This document shows, in pieces, positions 52,228 to 59,963 of a stretch of 64,000 nt of DNA. Source of the stretch: Reddybacter sp041277045. GTDB lineage: Bacteria > Pseudomonadota > Gammaproteobacteria > Pseudomonadales > Porticoccaceae. The notes below the pieces were generated by a model that was not told the DNA's origin, did no database searches, and saw nothing but the letters and a program-made list of their open reading frames with translations. Position numbers and translations under genes: made by a program. Within the stretch, counting starts at the first letter, position 1. Every line of letters starts with the position of its first letter. Location of the stretch: NCBI GenBank assembly GCA_041277045.1, contig JBGFSY010000003.1, positions 124,001 through 188,000 of the forward strand, given 5' to 3'.

Positions 52228-53373
52228 ATGTCTATGGAAAACCGGTCGATTTACGACAGTGATCATGAGTTATTCCGCGCCAATGCCCGGCGCTTTTTCC
52301 GTGAAGAGCTAGAACCCAACATCGAAGAGTGGGAAAACGCCAGCATCGTGCCCCGTGAATTCTGGCGCAGTGCCGGCGAGAAAGGCCTACTCTGCTGTGG
52401 TATTCCTGAAGAGTACGGCGGCCCCGGAGCCGATTTTAAATACAACATGATTTCCTCCGAGGAAATCGGTTACGCCATTGGTGGTGGCAGTTGTGGCTTT
52501 GCTCTGCAGTCCGACATTACTGCCTACTACATCCTCAACCACGCCAGTGAAGAGCTGAAGAAGAAGTGGTTGCCGCCCATGGTCAGTGGCGAGATTATTT
52601 CCTCCATCGCCATGACTGAGCCAAGTACTGGTAGTGATTTACAAGCGATACGTACCACGGCGATTCGCGATGGCGACGAGTATGTCATCAACGGTCAAAA
52701 GACCTTTATCACCAATGGCCAGCATTCCGATTTCGTCATTGTTGTTTGCAAGACTGACCCTACACTGGGCGCTAAAGGTATCAGCTTAGTGATCGTCGAG
52801 ACGGGCACGGCGGGCTATGAGAAAGGTCGCAACTTGGACAAGATTGGTCAAAAAGCCGCCGATACCTCCGAAATGTTTTTTGCCGATGTACGCGTGCCAG
52901 TCGGCAATTTGATTGGTGAGGAGGGCAAGGGCTTTTCTTACCTGATGGACGAGCTGCCCCGCGAGCGCCTGACAGTTGCCTTCCGTGCCTGGGCCGAAGC
53001 CCAGCGTGCCTACGAGATTACGGTTGAGTACACCAAAGAGCGTGAAGCCTTTGGCAAGCCGCTGTTTGCCCAGCAAAATACCGCCTTTAGTTTGGCCGAT
53101 GTGGCAACAGAGCTGGCTGTGGGCTGGGCCTACCTCGATCAATGCTTGAGCAAGATTGTTGATGGCACATTGACCGCTCAGGAAGGCGCCATGGCAAAGC
53201 TGTGGACCACCGAAAAAGAAGGTAAAATTGTTGATACTTGTCTACAGTTCTTTGGCGGCTATGGCTACATGCGTGAGTACCCGATTTCGCGCATGTACAC
53301 CGACGCAAGGGTACGGAGAATTTATGGCGGATCAACAGAAATTATGAAGCTCTTTATCGGTCGCTCTTTGTAA
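52228..53373 (+). CDS. acyl-CoA dehydrogenase family protein (catabolic cluster)
   Basis: FAD enzyme of 381 aa with standard three-domain order. SIAMTEPSTGSDLQAIRT is the FAD/substrate motif. TCLQFFGGYGYMREYPISRMYTDARVRRIYGGSTEIMK is the C-terminal signature, with catalytic-region IYGGSTEIM. Similar to long-chain/isovaleryl-like dehydrogenases; substrate unknown. The start could be GTG 52222, but ATG 52228 has GGAAG 7 bp before it. A near-palindrome GTTCGAATTTGAAC (52145-52158) lies about 70 bp upstream. The HMGCS-like gene follows after 76 bp. Confidence 0.9.
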   Translation: MSMENRSIYDSDHELFRANARRFFREELEPNIEEWENASIVPREFWRSAGEKGLLCCGIPEEYGGPGADFKYNMISSEEIGYAIGGGSCGFALQSDITAYYILNHASEELKKKWLPPMVSGEIISSIAMTEPSTGSDLQAIRTTAIRDGDEYVINGQKTFITNGQHSDFVIVVCKTDPTLGAKGISLVIVETGTAGYEKGRNLDKIGQKAADTSEMFFADVRVPVGNLIGEEGKGFSYLMDELPRERLTVAFRAWAEAQRAYEITVEYTKEREAFGKPLFAQQNTAFSLADVATELAVGWAYLDQCLSKIVDGTLTAQEGAMAKLWTTEKEGKIVDTCLQFFGGYGYMREYPISRMYTDARVRRIYGGSTEIMKLFIGRSL

Positions 53374-53449
53374 TTGCAGCGACAGTGTAGGGTGAGGTAG
53401 TACGACGCAGTCGTTAATTTTTAATAGCTATTCATATATAGGAAATATC

Positions 53450-54892
53450 ATGGTTGGAATAACAGCTTTCGGCGCTTATTTGCCAAGAATGCGTTTACAG
53501 AAGCAAGTGATTGCGGATGCTAATGCCTGGTTTGATCCCGGCTTAAAAGGCCTGGCAAAAGGTGAAAAAGCCATTTGTAATTGGGATGAAGATACTATCA
53601 CCATGGCGGTTGAGGCTTATCAGGACTGCTTGGGTAATACTCCGGGCCAGGCGCCAGCTGCACTGTTGCTAGCCTCGACGACGCTGCCATTCGCCGATCG
53701 TCAAAATTCAGTGGTTGTTGCTGAAGCGCTGAACTTAGATACCTCAGATCTGCGTACCATGGATATTACCTGCTCTCAACGTGCAGCCACTTCGGGTTTA
53801 TTGTCGGCGCTGGATATTGCCGCTGCCGGTAAAGAGGCTGTACTGGTTGCTTCCGAGCACCGCAAAGCCAAATGTGCCTCCCGTGAAGAGATGCTCTACG
53901 GTGATGGTTCTGCCGCAATCGCCGTCGGTAGTGACAATGTCATTGCCGAACTGATTGCAAGCCAGAGCCAGGCCGTTGATTTTATCGACCACTACCGGGG
54001 TGAAGGCCAAGACTTTGACTACGGCTGGGAAGAGCGCTGGGTACGCGACGAAGGCTATATGAAGATCGTTCCCGACGCGGTTAATGCTTTGTTGAGCAAG
54101 GCCGGTGTTAGTGGCGGCGACATTGCCCACTTTATTCTGCCCACCGAGCAGGGCCGTGTGCCGCCGATGGTCGCCAAAAAACTCGGCATCAAAGGCGAAG
54201 CCGTTGCCGACAACTTGCTGCAGAGCGTTGGCATAACCGGTGCTGCTCACGTTATGCTGCTGTTGGCTCACCGTCTTGAACAGGCCGCACCGGGTGATCT
54301 GGTGCTGGTTGCTGGCTTTGGTCAGGGTTGCGATGTGCTGCTGTTTAAAGTGACCGATGCCATCAGTAATCAACGTGCAGGTAAGGGCGTTTCTGGCCAT
54401 CTTAGCAATGGTCGTCCCGAAACCAACTACAATAAGTACCAGTCGTTTAATAATCTGCTCGAGAAAGAACTGGGCAAGCGTTCGGAAGTGAACAAGCAGG
54501 GTTATCTATCCGCCATGTATCGCGCGCGGGGTTTGACCAATAGCTTCCTCGGCGGTAAATGTACCGCCTGTGACACCGTACAAATGCCCAAGCATAAGTA
54601 CTGCGTTAACCCAGAATGTGGCGCTTACGATACTCAGGTTGATCATCCCATGGCCGGTGCCACGGGCACGATTGCGACCTGGACCGCTGACACCTTGACC
54701 TTCGACTACAACCCACCGGCCTACTTCGGCATGGTGACCTTTGAAGAGGGTGGTCGCATTATGATGGACATGAGCGAAGTCGACGCCGAGACCTTTGATA
54801 CGGGCTCGAAAGTCGCGCTTCACTTCCGTCTCAAGCAGATCGACGATCAAGCCGGTTTCCGCAAGTACTTCTGGAAAGCAATTCAAGTCTAA
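53450..54892 (+). CDS. HMG-CoA synthase/KAS III-like protein fused to a DUF35 OB-fold zinc ribbon
   Basis: Two-part protein (480 aa). Residues about 1-310 form a thiolase-fold condensing domain with nucleophile Cys108 in MDITCSQRA, a GYGDGSAA-type segment and the VAGFGQGCDVLLF end. Residues about 355-480 form a DUF35 domain: zinc Cys pairs C371, C374, C385 and C390 (CTAC...C....C), then the OB-fold (GTIATWTADTLTFDYNPP). Archaea use three separate proteins (thiolase, DUF35, HMGCS) in one complex; here DUF35 is fused to the HMGCS-like part and the thiolase gene follows 24 bp downstream. The likely role is condensation or retro-Claisen cleavage of a branched beta-keto/hydroxyacyl-CoA. A true HMG-CoA synthase is not shown. 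Confidence 0.85.
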   Translation: MVGITAFGAYLPRMRLQKQVIADANAWFDPGLKGLAKGEKAICNWDEDTITMAVEAYQDCLGNTPGQAPAALLLASTTLPFADRQNSVVVAEALNLDTSDLRTMDITCSQRAATSGLLSALDIAAAGKEAVLVASEHRKAKCASREEMLYGDGSAAIAVGSDNVIAELIASQSQAVDFIDHYRGEGQDFDYGWEERWVRDEGYMKIVPDAVNALLSKAGVSGGDIAHFILPTEQGRVPPMVAKKLGIKGEAVADNLLQSVGITGAAHVMLLLAHRLEQAAPGDLVLVAGFGQGCDVLLFKVTDAISNQRAGKGVSGHLSNGRPETNYNKYQSFNNLLEKELGKRSEVNKQGYLSAMYRARGLTNSFLGGKCTACDTVQMPKHKYCVNPECGAYDTQVDHPMAGATGTIATWTADTLTFDYNPPAYFGMVTFEEGGRIMMDMSEVDAETFDTGSKVALHFRLKQIDDQAGFRKYFWKAIQV

Positions 54893-54916
54893 CTATCAGC
54901 TTAGGAGCTAAATATC

Positions 54917-56119
54917 ATGGCAAGTGGAATTAAAGATAAAGTCGTTATTTTAGGTGCTGGCTGTAGCAAGTTTGGCGAGCGCTGGGATTGTGAACCCGCC
55001 GATTTGATGGCCGAGGCCTTCGAAGAGTGTATCGCCGATGCCGGCATTGAAAAAAGCCAGATCGAAGCGGCCTGGCAATCGACCGGTATTGACGCCTACA
55101 GTGTTGGCCCCGGTGCTATGCCCTTGAGCATGGGACTGCGTTTACCCAATATCCCCGTTACCAAAATTGAAAACTACTGTGCCAGTGGTACCGAGGCCTT
55201 TCGTGCGGCGACTTATGCCGTTGCGTCCGGCGCTTGCGACATCGCCCTGGCGGTCGGCTTTGAAAAGCTCAAAGACACCGGTTACGGCGGTTTGCCCCAG
55301 CGTTCACGCGGTGTGGCCAATGACCTCTACTACCCCAACCTGTCGGCACCGGGTATGTTCGCTCAGTTGGCAGCGGGTTATCGCGGCAAGTACGGTACCA
55401 GTAAAGAAGATCTAAAACGCGCCATGGCGCATGTCTCGGTGAAGAGTCATGCCAATGGCTTGAAAAACCCCAAGGCCCACCTGCAGCGTGCCATTTCTAT
55501 GGAGCAAGTCCTTAATGCGCCAATGATTGCCGCACCCATCGGTTTATTCGATTGCTGTGGTGTTAGTGACGGCGCGGCTTGTGCCATCGTAACTACCCCT
55601 GAAATTGCCAAGAGCCTGGGTAAAGAGCAGTTGATCGCCGTTAAAGCCCTGCAGCTCTGTGCCTCTAATGGCCAGGAAGGTGGCTACGAGGGTTGGGATG
55701 GTTCTTACGTGCATACCACCCGCGTTGCCGCTAAGCGCGCCTACGCAGAAGCGGGCATTACCAAGCCCCGTGAGCAGGTCAGCATGACCGAAGTCCACGA
55801 TTGCTTCTCCGTGACCGAAATGGTCACCATGGAAGATCTGTTTTTGTCGGAAGACGGTGGTGCGGTGAAGGATGTGCTGGATGGTGTTTTTGATGCCGAC
55901 GGTAAAATCCCCTGCCAGATTGATGGCGGCCTGAAGTGCTTTGGCCACCCCATTGGTGCGACCGGCTTGCGTATGCTGTATGAAATGTATCTGCAGTTGT
56001 CGGGCAAAGCGGGCGAGCGTCAATTGCCGAATCCGACCATTGGCTTGACCCACAATCTCGGTGGCTTCCCCCACCAGAATGTTTCAAGTGTCGCCATCAT
56101 TGGTGAATACGGCATCTGA
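54917..56119 (+). CDS. SCP2/archaeal-type thiolase
   Basis: Thiolase-fold enzyme (400 aa) probably acting with the preceding HMGCS-DUF35 protein. The nucleophile is Cys88 in ENYCASGTEAF. VHDCFSVTEM (HDxF type) and GGLKCFGHPIGATGLRM complete the active site. The SCP2/archaeal-type lack of a second nucleophile Cys at the usual place (CxG) is consistent with cleavage or acyl transfer with a DUF35 partner. It follows the HMGCS gene by 24 bp with AGGAGC 8 bp before the ATG. A terminator ends the transcript. The substrate is unknown. Confidence 0.88.
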   Translation: MASGIKDKVVILGAGCSKFGERWDCEPADLMAEAFEECIADAGIEKSQIEAAWQSTGIDAYSVGPGAMPLSMGLRLPNIPVTKIENYCASGTEAFRAATYAVASGACDIALAVGFEKLKDTGYGGLPQRSRGVANDLYYPNLSAPGMFAQLAAGYRGKYGTSKEDLKRAMAHVSVKSHANGLKNPKAHLQRAISMEQVLNAPMIAAPIGLFDCCGVSDGAACAIVTTPEIAKSLGKEQLIAVKALQLCASNGQEGGYEGWDGSYVHTTRVAAKRAYAEAGITKPREQVSMTEVHDCFSVTEMVTMEDLFLSEDGGAVKDVLDGVFDADGKIPCQIDGGLKCFGHPIGATGLRMLYEMYLQLSGKAGERQLPNPTIGLTHNLGGFPHQNVSSVAIIGEYGI

Positions 56120-56133
56120 TAGAGTTTGTACTT

Positions 56134-56166
56134 AAGAAACCGGCTGCAAGGCCGGTTTCTTGTTTT
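56134..56166 (+). terminator. intrinsic terminator after the thiolase gene
   Basis: AAGAAACCGGC (56134-56144) and GCCGGTTTCTT (56151-56161) pair exactly around TGCAAG, followed by GTTTTGG. It separates the HMGCS-thiolase transcript from the dehydrogenase gene at 56219. Confidence 0.8.
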
Positions 56167-56218
56167 GGTAGATAGATATTTCGCTTAAATAGCCTGATGA
56201 GTAAGCGCGAGGACAAAA

Positions 56219-57904
56219 ATGGAAGGCATTAAAAATCAACCTGTCACCGGTTCATATACCAGTGACCTAGAGCAAGTCGCAGCGGCTGTTAGCAGTGCCA
56301 GAACTTTAGTTGACCAGGCGCTGGCCCATATCAAAAAGGTTAGTAGTACCGAAAAAGGTTTATCGCCGGCACTGCTCGATGAGCAGCAGCTGGTGTGTTA
56401 CGAAACCTCCTTTTGTGTGGCGGATTTATCGGCCACCGAGGCACTGCTCAATTACACCCAGCAAGTTCTCGAGCGCGACGAACTCTCCGGCTGGGTCGCC
56501 TGCCAGTTTGGTAGCGAAGCCTTGAAAGCCGTTGCCGGGCGCTTGTTAGCACGTCCCGCCGATTACGGTTTAAGCATGGCGAGCATTTGCCTCAGCTTTG
56601 AGGCTTTCGACAATACCGGTATTGCCGGGCACTACCTGTCCGCGAAAATGATGGCGGCCCTCGGTCGTCAACTGATCGACAGAGAGGGCGATTTCCTGCC
56701 TTCAAACCTCGACAGTGAAAAAGAATTGATTCGCGATACCTTCCGCCGTTTCGCCACGGAAGTAGTGATGCCTCTGGCCGAAGATATTCACCGCCAGGAC
56801 ATCGATATTCCCGAGAGCATACTCCAACCCCTGCGTGAAATGGGCTGCTTTGGTATTTCCATTCCCGAGCGTTTTGATGGCCTGCAGCCCGATGCCGGCG
56901 ATGACAGCCTGTATATGATTCTCGTCACCGAAGAATTGTCGCGAGGCTCCCTCGGTGCCGCGGGTAGCTTGATTACCCGTCCCGAAATTCTCGCTCGCGC
57001 CTTGATGAAGGGTGGCACCGATGCCCAGCGTCAAAAGTGGTTGCCGCAGATCGCCAGCGGTGAAACCCTCTGTGGTATCGCCCTGACTGAACCGGATTAC
57101 GGTTCTGATCTGGCCTCGGCAAAGCTGAAGGCCACCAAGACCGAGGGCGGTTGGTTATTAAACGGCAGTAAAACCTGGTGTACCTTTGCTGGTGCCGCCA
57201 GTGTATTGCTGACCTTAGCGCGCACCGGGACTGAAGCCGATGGCTACAAGGGCCTGAGTTTCTTTTTGGTCGAAAAGCCGCGCACCTTCGGTCACGATCT
57301 CGATGTCGTACAAGATGGTGGCGGCAAGTTATCAGGCAAGTCGATACCGACCTTAGGGTACCGGGGCATGCACTCCTTCGACCTATTTTTTGAGGACTAT
57401 TTCGTCCCCGACGCCAATCTCGTTGGCGAAGAAGCGGGCATTGGCAAAGGCTTTTACTACGCCATGGCCGGTTTGACCGGGGGGCGTATTCAAACCTCAG
57501 CCCGCGCGGCAGGGGTGATGCAGGCGGCTAGCGAGCAGGCGATTGCCTATGCCAAAGAGCGCAAAGTCTTTAAGCAGTCGATTGCCGATTACCAGTTAAC
57601 ATTGGTGAAGTTGAGTCGCATGGTGACTACCTTGTTGGCCTCGCGGCAGTTCAGTTACGCCGTGGCTCGCGAAGTGGATGCCGGTGGTGGAAAGATGGAG
57701 GCGAGTTTGGTGAAGTTGTTTGCCTGTCGCGCCGCCGAGTGGGTGACGCGAGAAGCTTTGCAAATTCACGGCGGTATGGGCTATGCCGAAGAGGTGCCAG
57801 TGAGTCGCTATTTTGTCGACGCACGGGTACTTTCAATTTTTGAAGGGGCGGAAGAAACATTAGCCTTGAAAGTTATTTCTCGAGAACTGGTTGCCAACGC
57901 TTAA
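56219..57904 (+). CDS. acyl-CoA dehydrogenase resembling methylsuccinyl-CoA dehydrogenase (Mcd)
   Basis: Length is 561 aa. The first about 175 residues form an extra N-terminal helical domain, then a standard acyl-CoA dehydrogenase follows (CGIALTEPDYGSDLASAKLKAT and the end IHGGMGYAEEVPVSRYFVDARVLSIFEGAEETLAL). This layout, an ACAD with an N-terminal extension of about 170 residues and total about 550-560, is known for (2S)-methylsuccinyl-CoA dehydrogenase of the ethylmalonyl-CoA pathway. The product there is mesaconyl-C1-CoA. Support here comes from an Mct-like CoA transferase at 59964 and a Meh-like hydratase at 47623. Other extended ACADs exist, so the substrate is inferred. ATG 56219 has GAGGAC upstream. 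Confidence 0.82.
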   Translation: MEGIKNQPVTGSYTSDLEQVAAAVSSARTLVDQALAHIKKVSSTEKGLSPALLDEQQLVCYETSFCVADLSATEALLNYTQQVLERDELSGWVACQFGSEALKAVAGRLLARPADYGLSMASICLSFEAFDNTGIAGHYLSAKMMAALGRQLIDREGDFLPSNLDSEKELIRDTFRRFATEVVMPLAEDIHRQDIDIPESILQPLREMGCFGISIPERFDGLQPDAGDDSLYMILVTEELSRGSLGAAGSLITRPEILARALMKGGTDAQRQKWLPQIASGETLCGIALTEPDYGSDLASAKLKATKTEGGWLLNGSKTWCTFAGAASVLLTLARTGTEADGYKGLSFFLVEKPRTFGHDLDVVQDGGGKLSGKSIPTLGYRGMHSFDLFFEDYFVPDANLVGEEAGIGKGFYYAMAGLTGGRIQTSARAAGVMQAASEQAIAYAKERKVFKQSIADYQLTLVKLSRMVTTLLASRQFSYAVAREVDAGGGKMEASLVKLFACRAAEWVTREALQIHGGMGYAEEVPVSRYFVDARVLSIFEGAEETLALKVISRELVANA

Positions 57905-57921
57905 ACTGTTAACAGTTTAAG
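57900..57921. repeat. 22-bp palindrome overlapping the dehydrogenase stop codon
   Basis: CTTAAACTGTT and its exact reverse complement AACAGTTTAAG meet with no spacer and include the stop codon TAA (57902-57904). It precedes the SDR gene by 55 bp. It could be an operator or a weak terminator (the following GTCAGGTGATTTTTTT is T-rich only after about 10 nt). Confidence 0.45.
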
Positions 57922-57976
57922 TCAGGTGATTTTTTTACAGTATTTTCATTAAATTAAATTAAAGAAGGGAAAAGCA

Positions 57977-58870
57977 ATGAGCGTTACAGAACATCTTAAA
58001 GGTAAATCGGTTGTTGTCACCGGCTCCGGCCGTGGCATTGGTCGCACCATCGCACTGGAAATCGCCAAAGCCGGCGGTAACGTTGTGGTCAATGATCTCG
58101 ATCGTGATGTTGCCGAAGAAGTGGTTGCAGAAATTAAAGCCCTCGGTGTTGATGCCGTTGCCAATACCGATAGCGTTGCGGATTGGGAAGGCGCCAATAA
58201 AATGGTCACTCAAGCCGTTGATAGCTTTGGCGAGATCAGCGCCGTGGTTAACAATGCCGGTAACTTACGCGATGTGATCTTCCACAAAATGACCCAGGAC
58301 GATTGGCACCAGGTGATGAATGTTCACCTCAATGGTAGCTTTAATGTCAGTCGTGCCGCCGCCACCCACTTCCGCAATCAAGAGAGCGGTTGCTGCGTGC
58401 ACATGACCTCGACTTCGGGTTTGGTCGGTAATTTCGGTCAAGCGAACTATGCGGCCGCTAAAGCGGGCATCGTCGGTTTGTCCAAGTCCATCGCTCTCGA
58501 TATGCAGCGTTACAACGTGCGTTCAAACTGTATTGCGCCCTTTGCCTGGAGCCGTTTGACAGCTTCCATCCCGGCGACTACGCCGGATCAAATCGCCCGT
58601 GTTGAAAAGCTGAAAAAAATGACCCCAGAGAAGGTCGGTATTGTCGTTGCTGCACTATGTTCCGATCAGGCTGCCCATATCTCCGGTCAAATTTTTGCTG
58701 TGCGTATGAATGAGATCTTCCTGATGAGCCAGTCGCGCCCCGTGCGCTCAAGCCACGCCGGTGACGGTTGGACAATTGACAGTATTTTCGAAACGGCTAT
58801 GCCCCAGTTGGAGAGTCACTTTTATCCGCTGGACCGTTCACAGGATGTCTTCTCCTGGGATCCGGTTTAA
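57977..58870 (+). CDS. short-chain dehydrogenase/reductase, MFE-2-like
   Basis: NAD(P)-dependent oxidoreductase (297 aa). The Rossmann motif is TGSGRGIG (15-22). NNAG is at 92-95 and the active site is Ser145, Tyr158, Lys162 (NYAAAKAG). The sequence resembles the 3-hydroxyacyl-CoA dehydrogenase domain of peroxisomal multifunctional enzyme type 2. About 45 residues past the usual SDR end are present (RPVRSSHAGDGW onward). With the hydratase-2-like gene 98 bp downstream this would give dehydration/hydration plus oxidation of a 3-hydroxyacyl-CoA, though a terminator lies between. Substrate unknown. Confidence 0.88.
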   Translation: MSVTEHLKGKSVVVTGSGRGIGRTIALEIAKAGGNVVVNDLDRDVAEEVVAEIKALGVDAVANTDSVADWEGANKMVTQAVDSFGEISAVVNNAGNLRDVIFHKMTQDDWHQVMNVHLNGSFNVSRAAATHFRNQESGCCVHMTSTSGLVGNFGQANYAAAKAGIVGLSKSIALDMQRYNVRSNCIAPFAWSRLTASIPATTPDQIARVEKLKKMTPEKVGIVVAALCSDQAAHISGQIFAVRMNEIFLMSQSRPVRSSHAGDGWTIDSIFETAMPQLESHFYPLDRSQDVFSWDPV

Positions 58871-58907
58871 TAAAACGGATATACAGCGAGTAAAAATTTC
58901 GCAATAG

Positions 58908-58935
58908 AAAGGGGCGCGTTGACGCTCCTTTTTTT
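58908..58935 (+). terminator. intrinsic terminator between the SDR and hydratase-2 genes
   Basis: AAAGGGGCG (58908-58916) and CGCTCCTTT (58923-58931) pair with one G-U around a 6-nt loop, and T7 follows. It lies 38 bp past the SDR stop. The downstream hydratase gene therefore needs its own promoter or readthrough. Confidence 0.75.
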
Positions 58936-58967
58936 CAAATGCAATTTATGAAAATCGAGGCTGAATA

Positions 58968-59822
58968 ATGGCAATCGTTTACGAGACATTAAAAAACCGT
59001 AAATTTGAAGAGATCGTCCACACGTATACCGAGCGCGACACCATGTTGTACGCCCTCGGCGCCGGTGTTGGTTACGACCCGATGGATGTGAAAGCCCTGA
59101 ATTATGTTTACGAAGAAAATCTTAGTGCGCTGCCAACCATGGCGACTGTGCTGGCCTATCCGGGGTTTTGGCTAAAAGAGCCCGACACCGGTGTCGACTG
59201 GACCAAGGTCCTGCACGCTGATCAAGAAATCATTCTGCACAAACCACTGCCCCCAGCGGGCACGCTGAAGGCCACCACTAAGGTCGATGAAGTGATCGAC
59301 AAAGGTGAGGGCAAGGGCGTCTTTATTTATTCATCGCGCACGGTAACGACCGAAGACGGCGAGCCACTGTGTACTTTGATTCAAAATACGATGGCTCGCG
59401 GGCAGGGTGGTTTTGGCGGTTGTACCGACCGGCCACCGGCTTCACAGGTGATTCCCGCAACGGCGCCCGATGAAAGCTGTGAGCTACCCACGTTATTGCA
59501 GGCGGCTTTAATTTACCGTTTGTCCGGTGACTACAACCCTCTCCACGCCGATCCGGCTGTGGCCAAGAAGGGCGGTTTTGATCGTCCTATTCTGCACGGT
59601 TTGTGCACCTTTGGTGTCGCCGGTCATGCCTTACTCAAGACCTGTTGTGATTACGATGTGAAACAATTTCGCAGTATGAAAGCGCGCTTTTCCGCGCCGG
59701 TTTATCCGGGTGAGACCATCCGTACCGATATCTGGAAGTTGGATAAAGGCGTAGCGTTTCGCTGCACCGTGATTGAGCGCGATCTGGTGGTTATCGACAA
59801 TGGTTTTGCCGACGTTGGCTAG
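58968..59822 (+). CDS. MaoC-type (R)-specific hydratase-2 family protein
   Basis: Double-hotdog enoyl-CoA hydratase 2 (284 aa). The hydratase-2 motif is YRLSGDYNPLHADPAVAKKGGFDRPILHGL, with catalytic Asp188 and His193. The N-terminal half (MaoC_dehydrat_N) and linker match MFE-2 hydratase-2 and steroid side-chain hydratases. It would hydrate a trans-2-enoyl-CoA to a (3R)-hydroxyacyl-CoA, which the adjacent SDR could oxidise. Bile-acid/steroid-type substrates are possible by family, but nothing in the window proves it. Confidence 0.87.
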   Translation: MAIVYETLKNRKFEEIVHTYTERDTMLYALGAGVGYDPMDVKALNYVYEENLSALPTMATVLAYPGFWLKEPDTGVDWTKVLHADQEIILHKPLPPAGTLKATTKVDEVIDKGEGKGVFIYSSRTVTTEDGEPLCTLIQNTMARGQGGFGGCTDRPPASQVIPATAPDESCELPTLLQAALIYRLSGDYNPLHADPAVAKKGGFDRPILHGLCTFGVAGHALLKTCCDYDVKQFRSMKARFSAPVYPGETIRTDIWKLDKGVAFRCTVIERDLVVIDNGFADVG

Positions 59823-59963
59823 TGCCCGTTGATCTATCGATCCATCGCCATGGCTGTTGCTGGGTCGGGGCAAGCTCGACCCGGACAGCTTGGGACGGAG
59901 AATAGTCAGCAGGGAAGATAATTTGGAAGTGAATGATGGAAGCTATTTGTGGAAAGTAAGGCT
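59823..59963. other. intergenic region before the CoA transferase gene
   Basis: No gene. A stem GGGTCG (59862-59867) with CGACCC (59877-59882) lies in it. No promoter is clear. GGAAAG at 59951-59956 is the RBS for ATG 59964. Confidence 0.4.

Noticed and set aside
53450..54892. True HMG-CoA synthase of isoprenoid synthesis
   Set aside because: The fused DUF35 domain and catabolic neighbours do not fit a mevalonate pathway gene; no HMG-CoA reductase is near.
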